A stretch of DNA of 64,000 nt, from NCBI GenBank assembly GCA_037178625.1, contig CM074128.1, positions 4,092,001 through 4,156,000 on the forward strand, read 5' to 3'. The position numbers were made by a program, and so were the translations under genes. Below, piece after piece: positions 42,194 to 52,935 of the stretch. Origin of the DNA: Skeletonema tropicum. Taxonomy: Eukaryota > Bacillariophyta > Thalassiosirophyceae > Thalassiosirales > Thalassiosiraceae. The notes under the pieces are model-generated. The model had not been told where the DNA came from. It did not search any database and was given only the letters and a program-made list of their open reading frames with translations. How positions within the stretch are numbered: position 1 is the first letter of the stretch; every line of letters begins with the position of its first letter.

Positions 42194-42746
42194 TACGCCG
42201 CCGCCAACTGTTAAACAGATTATGTGACAGAAATTTTAAAGTACGTCTGGTGGGCAAACAGATTATGGTGTCCCTGTAAGTGAATATTTTCTGCTCTATC
42301 TGCGTGATCTTCCTGAAGAACTTTGTACAGTACTTCCAATATGAATCTTGGCCTATCTCGTCGTGGTGCCTGCTTCCTGAAACGCAGAGCCTCTTCAATT
42401 TGAACATGATGTTTTGGGATGGGTTCTCTTGTTTCCTCTTCAAAATCTTGTTCGCGCGAATTGCGAATCAATCAAGAATATTCTCGCTCAAAGACCTGTC
42501 GACCAGTCGGCCTGCCATGTTGTAGGATTTGTCGTGGGTAGAAGTAAAGCAAATGCAGCATTAGCTTTAGAGACTCGCTAGCATAGCAGTCGTCTATCCG
42601 CCAAGGATTAATATAATCAGTTGTGCCTATAAAATGCTTAAAATATTATGTTAACCGTGTGATTGGCCGCAAAAACTAACTCTGCCACTCACATGTTCAC
42701 TCCTATATCCCTATCACAATGCCTACACTTACGCACCAGTCTAATC

Positions 42747-45107
42747 CTAATCATCCTCTTGTATCAACATTGCAAGTGCTTCCTCCCATTCGTCTTGAGT
42801 CGGAGGGACATGTGACGCCATGCCCTCGATATCCATGTTGTGGTAAGAACGACCAGCATTCTTTTTCACCAACTCTGCCTGTAACTCCGCAGGCGTGGTC
42901 CCCTGAGTCTCTGGAAGATAGATCCAAGCGAACAAGAAGGTAAGCAGAAGCACTATTGCGAATGGACCGAATGAGTACGCCCCTAAAGATTTGTTGATGT
43001 ACGGAAAGAATAGTCCAACGAAGAAGTTGCATGCCCAGTTAAGCTGACAAGCAATACTCATTGCGGGTGCGACGTATTTTCCATCAAACATTTCGGCAAC
43101 AATCAACCACTGATGATGGAATATATGAAAAGGGATACGATATAAAATTGCGGTTAAGTCAAAATCCGAACAGCATAGCATGCAGAAGTAATGCAGTAAT
43201 GTTCGAAAACTAAGATAAGGCTCACTCACCGGAATGGGACCAAGTCCAATTTCGAAGAAGCACACGTACGATGCCACTGCACCCAATGCGACCATATTAC
43301 TGAAGTACCCTTTCAATGATATCACTATCACGATACAACTGACAAACATACCAGCAGACGACCACATGATGAGCGTCCGACGGCCGCACTTGTCCATCAA
43401 GAGAAGAGCAACATACGTAGCGACGACATTGATTGCACCCATCAGAGTTGTTCCAACAAGAGGGTTCTCTATTACACCTTCGAAGAACAGTCCGGAGTAG
43501 TAAAACACAGCATTGATACCACTGAACTGACTAGCGGCATGCATCACAAGGGTACTGATAACAAGGAGGCGAACTTTCTTGTCCTGAAACATTTCTAGCA
43601 TTGCACTTTTCCCGCCCGAGTTCTCACTGCTGTCGCTATCATTCTGTATGGATTGAGATTTGCTAGCGCCCAAGTAATGTTCGACCTCCGTCTCGACCTC
43701 TTCGTCGTACCTAAAGCCTCTCAGCTTCTTGATAATGAACCTTGCCTTGGTTGAGCTGGCGTTTCTTCCCAGCAACCACCTTGGACTTTCTAGCAAGAAC
43801 GGAGTCAAGAGCAACTGGAACAAAGCCATCGCAGACGTCAAGAAGAACATGTACCTCCAGCCCGTAGGATTGGCCAACACAAATCCTACCAAATCAGCAA
43901 CTAAAATACCAATCACCAAAACAAATTGAGTCATGGTACCCAACACTCCTCGTAAATTAGGTGGTGCCAGCTCTCCAAGATAGATTGGCACAAGCACAGT
44001 CGATGCACCGCTTGCTACGCCAATTATTGCACGAGCAACAATCACAACGTTCAACGAGGGCGCTAGAGCCTGAACCAAGCCCCCGAAAATGAACAACCAC
44101 GTAGTGATCATAAGTGCACCTCTACGTCCACGTTGATCAGCCCATTGCCCTGCCAACACTGCCCCAAGAGGACCTCTGTAATTTTCATAAGACACGTACA
44201 GTGAAGGAAATATTATGGTGAGAAAATGCGCATGCTTCTATATTCTGAAACTGCTAGGATAAATACATTGTGAAATCAGAGACATCAGTAGCACCAGTAA
44301 GCTCACCCGATGCAGAACGCCGCTACTGCCATACTCCAAGTACTTGTGCTATGTCCAGGAAACACAAAAGGTTCAGGAGCATTCATAACACTAATATTAT
44401 AGCCCTATGAAGAGAGACACGATAGAAATTGCGGTGAAGTCAAAAGTTAACAGCATAGCAAGCAGAGGAGATGCAGTAATGTTCGAAGACTAAGCCTCAC
44501 TTACCATATTGAACATCAACAAGGATGCAATAAGAACTGCAAAAATCAAGGGTGTTGTAACAGTAATCGCATCTACTTCCAACTCATCCAAAAGAAGCAA
44601 ACTCATCTGACTGAGACGCCTTTCTTTCTCTTCAGGATTCAGATGTTTCCCAGTTGTAGCTGCCATGTACTCATCTGTTTCTAGAGTGTCTAGCTGCGCA
44701 GCGTAAGAACTGAACGCCACCGAGAGATTGTGCTCCTTCTTTTGAAGTCCCGACATGGCAAGGAAGGGCACCTCCTCGTACAATTCGTGACGGCCCATTT
44801 CGACAGGGGTCATTGATACCATGGTCCCATCAATATTTTCTACGAAGGAAAAGGAACGTGCGCGATTTCGTTGTCCTGAGGATTGCCCTTTCCTATCCTG
44901 CAATGGTATAGCATCAGCCTGAGCCGACATGGATGGACGATGTCCTTCCAACACCATCGGGATGTTGTTTATGCTGTCTCCTGATGGCTTAATTCCAGGA
45001 GTTTCCACATCAGGTCCAAATCGGCTGAAGGAGCCGAAAGATCTGTGGCGTAGAGAGCCATTGTCTTCTTTCTTCTTCCCCGAGAGTAGGGCGGTGTATT
45101 CTGGCAT
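42747..45107 (-). CDS. MFS sugar transporter, copy B (tandem duplicate, 4 exons)
   Basis: Exons 45107-44505, 44404-44307, 44175-43230 and 43109-42747; 669 residues, same intron positions and phases as copy A. Exons 2 and 3 are almost base-identical to copy A (98 and 946 nt in both). Differences cluster in the N-terminal tail (around 44840-44915, where [12 protein letters not shown] replaces [10 protein letters not shown]), the loop MHAASQFSG against MQVGNQFSG, and the C-terminus (MLIQEDD). Introns 1 and 2 keep recognisable common stretches, while intron 3 and the 5' flanks differ. Function as for copy A; the unlike 5' flanks and cytosolic tail suggest separate regulation. Confidence 0.92.
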
Positions 45108-45304
45108 ATTTTTACTTAATCCGAATAAACAAATTGTCGCTTGTAATCGCCTGCTAAATAATTATGTGATGGAATACATGCATCATTCAGTCTGAGATTG
45201 AGAAGCTGAAGATTCACAATTCACATCATGCTCTCACATGCCCTCTGATTGCAAGAATCCAACAGATGTTCAACAACTACATGGAGTAAAGATTTACTCC
45301 TATA

Positions 45305-45604
45305 TCCCAGATAAATTTCTTACCTGCAATTTCGTTGCTGGTTACCGTAGAAAACAACATACCAGGCTACGTAGAAATCCCTTACCAGCAACGAAATTGC
45401 TGGTTAGAGATATTAATTCCTATGTACCTTCGCCCACGTTCTACACACTTGGTTCGATCCTCTTTTTTCCCATTTCCCCCTCCGTACGATCTACGGAGGA
45501 ACAGTATGTTCCTTACCGCAACGAAATTGCTGGTAAGGGACAGACCGCGTTGCCGCCATTTTCTTACCAGCAACGAAATTGCTGGTTAAATTTATTATCT
45601 GGGA
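45305..45604. mobile_element. 300-bp TA-flanked MITE with internal hairpins
   Basis: Terminal inverted repeats TCCCAGATAA / TTATCTGGGA, flanked by TA on both sides (45303-45304, 45605-45606), the target mark of Tc1/mariner-type elements. The interior carries four versions of one hairpin, ACCAGCAA-CGAAA-TTGCTGGT, at 45321-45344 (inverted and imperfect), 45384-45404, 45511-45538 and 45566-45586. No transposase coding. The hairpins may be transposase-binding sites or fold back in RNA. Confidence 0.8.
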
Positions 45605-45606
45605 TA

Positions 45607-46267
45607 TCTGTTTAGGCTGTCTTCAGCTCATCGCGGATCCCCGTAGAATTTAATTCCTACTGTAAAAACATACCATTGACTCGACTCATCTCCCATCAAA
45701 ACACAACAACATCTTCACCATGATAGTAATATTTCACTACATAGTCCGGTAGCAGCAGCTCGCAACAGAAATACAAAACAACAAATTCATCCTTTGGCAA
45801 CGAATAGAAATAATATCGGCTTCATATTCGATATATATCAGAGTCTCTTACCCAACCGCTGCTTAGAAACTCTTGCCACCGTCACGTCCCAAAAATCGTG
45901 TACGTCTCGTTCCATCGCCACCCTTCGAAGACTTGTTTTAGGCCATAAAGAACACAATAATGCAATGAGATCATCCCTGACTTAGCGTTGATATGAAATA
46001 TGAGTGTATATGTAATCGAGGAGTATAAAACGCCGGCCTTGAGGATGCAACAAAAATTATTTTACACAAGTTGCGTTGTCGATGATAAATGCAATTTTTG
46101 AGTATTTACCTCTTCTGGAGTATGGCACCGCCGCAGCAAATCGATCATGGAATGAATGAAGAATGTTTTCATTCGCTACGCTACCGCCGATAATGAATAT
46201 GATCTTGATTGCTTGGTTCTATTTTGTAAGCTTGATGAGGTTACATCATGATGATGAATGTGTAGTG
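45607..46267. other. Intergenic region
   Basis: No gene supported. A TATAAAA-like string near 46023 has no coding frame behind it. Confidence 0.4.
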
Positions 46268-46272
46268 ATGTT

Positions 46273-46639
46273 TGTCGGATAAACCGGCTGGACCAAAAGG
46301 TCTCTCCTTGACGAACTGATGTCAAGGAAGGTTATGTATTCCAACACTCTCCTTCGGTGAAGGAGTGTCCGGGAGTGTGTCCGTACGGAACGACGTGCAC
46401 CGCTACATATGCACGGAAATACATGAGCGTATGCTGGTACGCAAGATAAGAAGAGGCCTCCCCCTGCACGGGACAGAGTGGGAGAGACAGTCCAGGCACA
46501 CAGATCGGACAAATTCAATCCCCTGCGCAAGGATCGAACCCGCCCGTGACCGCGTGGAGCAACCATGTCGGATAAACCGGCTGGACCAAAAGGTTTCTCC
46601 TGGACGAACTGATGTCAAGGAAGGTTATGTATTCCAACA
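46273..46639 (-). mobile_element. TRIM-like miniature LTR retrotransposon, 367 bp
   Basis: Two 74-bp direct repeats (46273-46346 and 46566-46639) begin TGTCGGATAAACCGG and end TATTCCAACA, i.e. TG...CA, and differ at three positions. The element is bounded by a perfect 5-bp target duplication ATGTT (46268-46272 and 46640-46644). Read on the minus strand, the base right after the 5' LTR starts TGGTTGCTCCACGCGG, the TGG start expected for a tRNA primer-binding site, and a purine tract GAAGGAGAG stands right before the 3' LTR. The 219-bp interior encodes nothing; it has a tRNA B-box-like GGTTCGATCC close to the PBS. Confidence 0.87.
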
Positions 46640-46644
46640 ATGTT

Positions 46645-47841
46645 ATGACGAGACACAACAACTCTGATTCAAAAGACGAACAATAACAAACCCAGCACCC
46701 ATCAAACAACAATCCATCGGTGTAATGTGATCGACAAGCAATGCAATTATATATCTTGGCAAGTTGATGGAACATATTTTTGTCCTACAACTGTGACATG
46801 AATGACTCAAAAGACAGAAGTACTACAGCAGCACCATACTGACGAATGCAAATGAAGAAACCAACACGCGACAAGATATAGACATCTATGAAGTTGGCGG
46901 CCTTGTGACGATATTATTTCAGAACGTATAAATGATACTACTCATCGCATGCTGTTTAAAGATAATATGTTGTATATATGGATCGAAATGAAAATGTAAT
47001 GAGTTTCTCCAAGCTGTTGCTATCACTCAATTTAAATATCACATTACTATTGTATTACTCTTCATTATCTGCACATCATTTCTAAACAGTTTCACAGTCC
47101 ACTTCTCTTTGAGCGCATGTTTGCTTGTTGCTTCGTCCAGGATGGACTCATCTCCAAGTCTTGCTCACATGCCGTGAATTGTTGCAAGTCGCCCACATTG
47201 ATCGCCTAATGATAAGTCTGATCTCGTAGAGCCTCGTGTAACTTTCATAAATCAATCAGGATGGTCTGCAGTAATATCAATGCCGTCGGCAATGAACGAT
47301 ATTATTAAATTGAAGCATAACATCTGGACTTGATTCCAATTCGCGAGCGGAGAGTTATCTCTATAGCTAAATTCCTCTATGCTGATCAAAACATCAATTG
47401 ACCGCTAGCTGTATTACTATCGTTGGGATTTTATTTATCACAGACTTCCACAATGTGTATTGGTACATATGAATCTGCCTCTATCCGAGAATGCCTCCTC
47501 CAACAATAATCGACATTGACTGTCGTACCAACAAAGAGGCTACACTCAAGACTTCTGAAGATTAGCAATTGTGTTGTCGGCTGCACAAGCACAATAATGT
47601 TATACTGTTATGGGCTGATGAGGTGTCCAACATGGTCTATTGTATCAGCAGTGTTGGGACGTTCATTCTTCAGTACTATGTGAGACTATATCGCGACGGA
47701 GATGAATATTTTGACTGGCTATCTTACTCGTATTTCTGCCGCCAAAACCTGCTGATCAAGGCAGAGATCACGAAATCATGACTCACTATAGTAATAGGAC
47801 GTCGTCTACCGAGTTGAGAGCACAATATATGTATGAAGACT
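46645..47841. other. Gene-free AT-rich region
   Basis: About 1.2 kb without a supportable gene. Only short open frames occur, and none resembles a known family. Confidence 0.45.
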
Positions 47842-48224
47842 CGCCATAGTCCATTGATGTTGTTATATGGTTGTCGCTGGAGGTGATGTTGATGTGTGCT
47901 TCAGAATTTTTATCTCCTGCTCTCACTTTTTATGTTCCAGATATCCCTAAAGGTTCAATCACATCTAAACATATATTAGAACTCAATTAGTGCATAGGGA
48001 TATGACAGATGTCAATGTGGTATGTGTAGTTGGCGCCGGAATTTGGCCATGGTTGGCATCATTTTGTGTGGAGAGGTGCTCGATGAGTGATGAGTTGAGG
48101 GAAATCGGCCCAAGTGATTTTCATAAGACTCATTACGTCATTTCTACCAAACCTACGTAGGAATTCGAAACTTGAATGAAAGTCCGCAATCTCGTGAAGA
48201 CAGCTGTACCTCTCTAGAGGAGTA

Positions 48225-48408
48225 CTCCCTCTGTCCCAAAAAAAATGAGCTATTTGAAGTTAATCGTAGTCCCACAAAAAACTAGCTATTTGACGTACTT
48301 ATTCCTACGTGAGGTCCTACACAAGTGTCCGAGAGGCCTCTTCATTTTCACAATAGGGTTAGATATAAGGATATTTTAACGCCTTTTGTCACAATATCAT
48401 TACAAATA
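48225..48408 (+). mobile_element. Truncated Stowaway-like MITE (left end), in unit 1
   Basis: Begins CTCCCTCTGTCCCAAA after TA and is identical to the left part of the full element at 50195, then breaks off into unrelated sequence TCACAGGTAGACTTGG. The same truncated copy is in unit 2 at 49208-49391. Confidence 0.8.
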
Positions 48409-48663
48409 TCACAGGTAGACTTGGCCCGCACGAAATCGGATCTCGTCACACCTGTCTTTCTCCTTCTCTTTCTTCCGGCTTCTCGCATCGCTCTGGTCGT
48501 TAGGGACAGACAGAAGGGATGTTGAGAGAGAGAGAACAGCCATGGACATTGTTCATCAAGCACCAATATCGTGTAGAACAATCCTATAGCTGTTCATCTT
48601 TTTTATTGCTACCATGTCGGTCCGTACCAGCAGTAGTCATTTAAAAGTCAGCATAGTAAATCT

Positions 48664-48825
48664 GGCCTCTATCAGCCAATCCCTATCGGTCTTTACGGCC
48701 CCAATATCTTGGCATTCTGCCAATGGCCTCTATCAGCCAACCCCTATCGGTCTATAACGGCCCCAATATCTTGGCATTCTGCCAATGGCCTCTATCAGCC
48801 AACCCCTATCGGTCTATAACGGCCC
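48664..48825. repeat. 61-62-bp minisatellite inside unit 1
   Basis: GGCCTCTATCAGCCAA(T/C)CCC starts at 48664, 48725 and 48787; two full units and a third partial one. Each contains CCCTATCGGTCT and CCAATATCTTGGCATTCTGC; TTGGCA...TGCCAA forms a small inverted repeat. Confidence 0.85.
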
Positions 48826-49207
48826 GCCATAGTCCATTGATGTTGTTATATGGTTGTCGCTGGAGGTGATGTTGATGTGTGCTTCAGAATTTTTATCTCC
48901 TGCTCTCACTTTTTATGTTCCAGATATCCCTAAAGGTTCAATCACATCTAAACATATATTAGAACTCAATTAGTGCATAGGGATATGACAGATGTCAATG
49001 TGGTATGTGTAGTTGGCGCCGGAATTTGGCCATGGTTGGCATCATTTTGTGTGGAGAGGTGCTCGATGAGTGATGAGTTGAGGGAAATCGGCCCAAGTGA
49101 TTTTCATAAGACTCATTACGTCATTTCTACCAAACCTACGTAGGAATTCGAAACTTGAATGAAAGTCCGCAATCTCGTGAAGACAGCTGTACCTCTCTAG
49201 AGGAGTA

Positions 49208-49391
49208 CTCCCTCTGTCCCAAAAAAAATGAGCTATTTGAAGTTAATCGTAGTCCCACAAAAAACTAGCTATTTGACGTACTTATTCCTACGTGAGGTCC
49301 TACACAAGTGTCCGAGAGGCCTCTTCATTTTCACAATAGGGTTAGATATAAGGATATTTTAACGCCTTTTGTCACAATATCATTACAAATA
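49208..49391 (+). mobile_element. Truncated Stowaway-like MITE (left end), in unit 2
   Basis: Same start and the same break point as the copy at 48225-48408, exactly 983 bases further on, so it was copied with the tandem unit and not inserted independently. Confidence 0.8.
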
Positions 49392-49646
49392 TCACAGGTA
49401 GACTTGGCCCGCACGAAATCGGATCTCGTCACACCTGTCTTTCTCCTTCTCTTTCTTCCGGCTTCTCGCATCGCTCTGGTCGTTAGGGACAGACAGAAGG
49501 GATGTTGAGAGAGAGAGAACAGCCATGGACATTGTTCATCAAGCACCAATATCGTGTAGAACAATCCTATAGCTGTTCATCTTTTTTATTGCTACCATGT
49601 CGGTCCGTACCAGCAGTAGTCATTTAAAAGTCAGCATAGTAAATCT

Positions 49647-49808
49647 GGCCTCTATCAGCCAATCCCTATCGGTCTTTACGGCCCCAATATCTTGGCATTC
49701 TGCCAATGGCCTCTATCAGCCAACCCCTATCGGTCTATAACGGCCCCAATATCTTGGCATTCTGCCAATGGCCTCTATCAGCCAACCCCTATCGGTCTAT
49801 AACGGCCC
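49647..49808. repeat. 61-62-bp minisatellite inside unit 2
   Basis: Same three-fold repeat as at 48664, shifted by 983 bases. Confidence 0.85.
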
Positions 49809-50194
49809 GCCATAGTCCATTGATGTTGTTATATGGTTGTCGCTGGAGGTGATGTTGATGTGTGCTTCAGAATTTTTATCTCCTGCTCTCACTTTTTATG
49901 TTCCAGATATCCCTAAAGGTTCAATCACATCTAAACATATATTAGAACTCAATTAGTGCATAGGGATATGACAGATGTCAATGTGGTATGTGTAGTTGGC
50001 GCCGGAATTTGGCCATGGTTGGCATCATTTTGTGTGGAGAGGTGCTCGATGAGTGATGAGTTGAGGGAAATCGGCCCAAGTGATTTTCATAAGACTCATT
50101 ACGTCATTTCTACCAAACCTACGTAGGAATTCGAAACTTGAATGAAAGTCCGCAATCTCGTGAAGACAGCTGTACCTCTCTCTCTAGAGGAGTA

Positions 50195-50526
50195 CTCCCT
50201 CTGTCCCAAAAAAAATGAGCTATTTGAAGTTAATCGTAGTCCCACAAAAAACTAGCTATTTGACGTACTTATTCCTACGTGAGGTCCTACACAAGTGTCC
50301 GAGAGGCCTCTTCATTTTCACAATAGGGTTAGATATAAGGATATTTTAACGCCTTTTGTCACAATATCATTACAAATACTTGCTTAACAACCTCAAACCT
50401 CCATATAATCGTAACCGGCGTGAAATAAGCTTTCCAACGATGTGCGATAGCACTTTTTTGGACGGAAATTGACCAAATTTTAACTATTTTAAATCAAAAA
50501 GCTCATTTTTTGTGGGACAGAGGGAG
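50195..50526. mobile_element. Stowaway-like (Tc1/mariner) MITE, complete, 332 bp
   Basis: Left end CTCCCTCTGTCCCAAAAAAA, right end TTTTGTGGGACAGAGGGAG, so ~25-bp inverted termini (with ATGAGC / GCTCAT further in), flanked by TA at 50193-50194 and 50527-50528. The terminus closely matches the plant Stowaway consensus CTCCCTCYGTCCC. The interior is AT-rich and non-coding. Confidence 0.88.
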
Positions 50527-50909
50527 TATGTCACAAAGATGATTCTTTGATTCGACTTCGTTCCGCAATCATTCGTCATTACTAGAGTACATAAATAAAT
50601 CAAAATCGGAGAGGACACTTTTGTCAACCGCGTCAGCGCGACACGTCGTTTTCTCACAAGCATCAATCAGTCTCTTCAAGCAAGAGCAAAGAGCAAGCTA
50701 CAAGAGCGAATGAATATTTTTTGTAACAGCTTGCTTTTTGCGTACAACACTTGCAACTGAGAACCCCACCCATTTGTTGCAGAACACTCAACCTAACCTG
50801 CTCGTCCTACTTCTATCAGCACGGGTGCCAGTGTACGTAGAAAGTTAGAAAGCAATATCGGTTCCATTTTGTCGGAATACAAAGAAGCAACAGTACCTAG
50901 AGATCGACC

Positions 50910-52294
50910 ATGGATCATCTTGTAGATGACGTATCAAAAATGCGAGTCTATGGCAGCACACATACCCTTACCACAGTTTCCACGGACACCTACACACCAT
51001 CTGCTTCATCTGCATCGTCCTCAGATAATTTCAACAATAATGTGCTACAGATGCATCGCATGACATTAGGTATGTCACCTATGGATGAAAACAATAGTAC
51101 TTGTAGCGATAGGACTGATACTTCGAACCTTCTCCCAACCAAGCAGCGAGCCGACTCTTCAGTTAGTGACATATCCTCTGATGATGGTGGCGGCTACTAC
51201 TCACGGTATGCGAGGCATCGAATTAAGTCGAATAATGCTCGCAACATTCTTCATTATTCTGTCTTTACAGTGCATAATTTCAAGGTCGTGTTGTCTTTCG
51301 CTGCTTGGTTCGTAAGTTACATGATAATGGGTGTTTTTGGTGGAAGTGTGGCTTACATGCATTTTGAACGAAGTGATCGGGACGTGCCGGATCCATTGCC
51401 AGATTTTGGTTACGATAGAATACCTGTAAGTTGCTGAGTGCATGTTCATTTATGCAAGCTGTTTGATTGTGTAAGAGATGAGATCCTTGATTCTTGCAAT
51501 CAAAAGCTCACTTTTGAACTACAGAAGCTTACAACTACTATGCAACCTCAAAACTCATTTCTATCTTTCCTCTGCAGTACTTTTGCCCTCAAATACCGCA
51601 TGTTCCTCATGGGAATGTTCAAAGCATAGTCTTATTCATTCTGTATATGATTATCTTGTCAGGAGTGGTTCTTCGTTGGAAGCCTCGTTTCCATCCCAAA
51701 TCTGGCACTGTCATATCAAATGGCGATGGGCGGCTAATTCTTCAGCAAATGTTCCATTTGAATTGCCTCGTGTTTCTTACACGTACAACAACAGTCGGGC
51801 TTACTGGATTACCTCAACCTAATCCGAAATGCGTGAACCAACAGCACTTTCCTGTGACGTTTGAGAATGCGTTACACTTTGTCATGGGAAGAGGCTTTCC
51901 ACCTCATGCATGCGGAGATTTAATTTATAGTGGACACGTTGGATGCACTCTAATCTGTATGGCAGTGCTGCATAGGCATGGATTCTTGAAAAACATAATT
52001 GTTGGCGTGGGCATGTGGACAGTTGCGGCGATTGGAATATACTTCACTATAAGCTGCCGGAGTCACTATTCAGTTGATGTCGTGTTGGCATTTTACTTCG
52101 GGTATTTCTTACCGGAATGGTATTTCAATCGAAGTGATGCAAGAGTAAGAGGCAGGATATCTCGGTGGATAAGAAAGATGGAAGTCAGGCCTGAAGACCT
52201 TGAGATTCACAATGACGATGATAGCAGCTCCGAGGAAGGTGATGCGAAAGAGCGTGCTGCAGAATCGAATTATCCCATGAGCATCAATGTATGA
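50910..52294 (+). CDS. Sphingomyelin/inositolphosphoceramide synthase-like PAP2-C protein (2 exons)
   Basis: Exons 50910-51425 and 51578-52294 (GTAAGT...CTGCAG, phase 0), 410 residues. The join reads DRIPYFCPQIPHVPHGN. N-terminal ~110 residues are Ser/Thr/Asp-rich and cytosolic. About five or six membrane spans follow (FKVVLSFAAWFVSYMIMGVF, VLFILYMIILSGVVLRW, NIIVGVGMWTVAAIGIYFTI, VVLAFYFGYFLPEW). Catalytic motifs of the PAP2-C family: CGDLIYSGHVG (~283, His) and SCRSHYSVDVVLAFY (~332, His and Asp), the His/His/Asp triad of sphingomyelin synthase and IPC synthase. Likely moves a phospho-headgroup from a phospholipid onto ceramide in the Golgi or plasma membrane; the headgroup cannot be read off the sequence. 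Confidence 0.85.
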
Positions 52295-52935
52295 ACTCAC
52301 GGAAAGGTTTTGCCGCCTATGACGCTGGAGCTATCGTTCCAAAGGAATGAAGCAATGTGTACAAATACAAACGTACTATCATGTACCATTAAATACTCTC
52401 ATCTAAAAGGATTATAAGACAATAGGAGTACATCTGAATCATTTGCAATAATGTAATAAAGCAACGACTGAGAAATTGACGAAATTTTGGTCCAGTGTCC
52501 AGTGCATATATACTACTTTTGCATAATATATAGCAGATTCGAGATGTCTGAGTTAAATCCCTCGAACCCCCCGGGGTATGTATTGGAATTACAATAGCAT
52601 GCACGCAGGGACCAGGGACGGAACAGCAACGCAAGGGGTCAGCTAGAGCTATCTTCATCTAGTGTAAAACAGGTAGGGGGTATGAAATAATGACTGTAGG
52701 CTGAGTTGGAGACGTTGGGGTTACATTTCGAATGATTCAAACGCAACACAACTAACAACAAGAGCAAGCGAGAAGCGAGCAATACAAAGCGCAGCAGCCA
52801 GCAACAAACTGCAACAAAGCAGCGCAGCATCATGCAACAATAGTTGACTACCATGCACCTGTCATGTATGCTATGCAAATGAATTGAGACTGAGAGAGGA
52901 CTTAGCGACTTGCAGAGCAGTGAAGAAGATGGACA
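52295..52935. other. Intergenic region
   Basis: No gene supported in ~640 bases; GAACCCCCCGGGGTATG near 52565 loosely resembles the GC-capped element ends but lacks the core. Confidence 0.4.

Larger units (their letters stand above)
47842..50378. repeat. 983-bp tandem repeat, ~2.6 copies
   Basis: Unit 1 is 47842-48824, unit 2 48825-49807 and a partial unit 3 49808-50378; each begins CGCCATAGTCCATTGATG. Units 1 and 2 look identical by eye. Unit 3 has a 4-bp CTCT insertion just before 50181 and then continues past the unit 1/2 junction (at 48408/49391) into unique sequence, which completes a Stowaway-like MITE. Each full unit thus contains the left ~184 bp of that MITE plus ~416 bp of other sequence. 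Short open frames (66-77 codons) recur in each unit but have no known match. Confidence 0.93.

Noticed and set aside
42747..45107. Copies A and B of the transporter as an assembly duplicate of one gene
   Set aside because: Tails, flanks and intron 3 differ substantially, so they are two loci.
46500..46565. A tRNA gene inside the TRIM element
   Set aside because: Only a B-box-like GGTTCGATCC and a TGG start are visible; no cloverleaf with acceptor, D and anticodon arms can be drawn.
48325..49564. Repeated 66- and 77-codon frames in the 983-bp units
   Set aside because: Identical only because the DNA is duplicated; they overlap on opposite strands and show no family resemblance.
52565..52580. 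Fifth copy of the GC-capped short element
   Set aside because: Only the C-run/G-run is present; the AGGCTAGCC core is missing.
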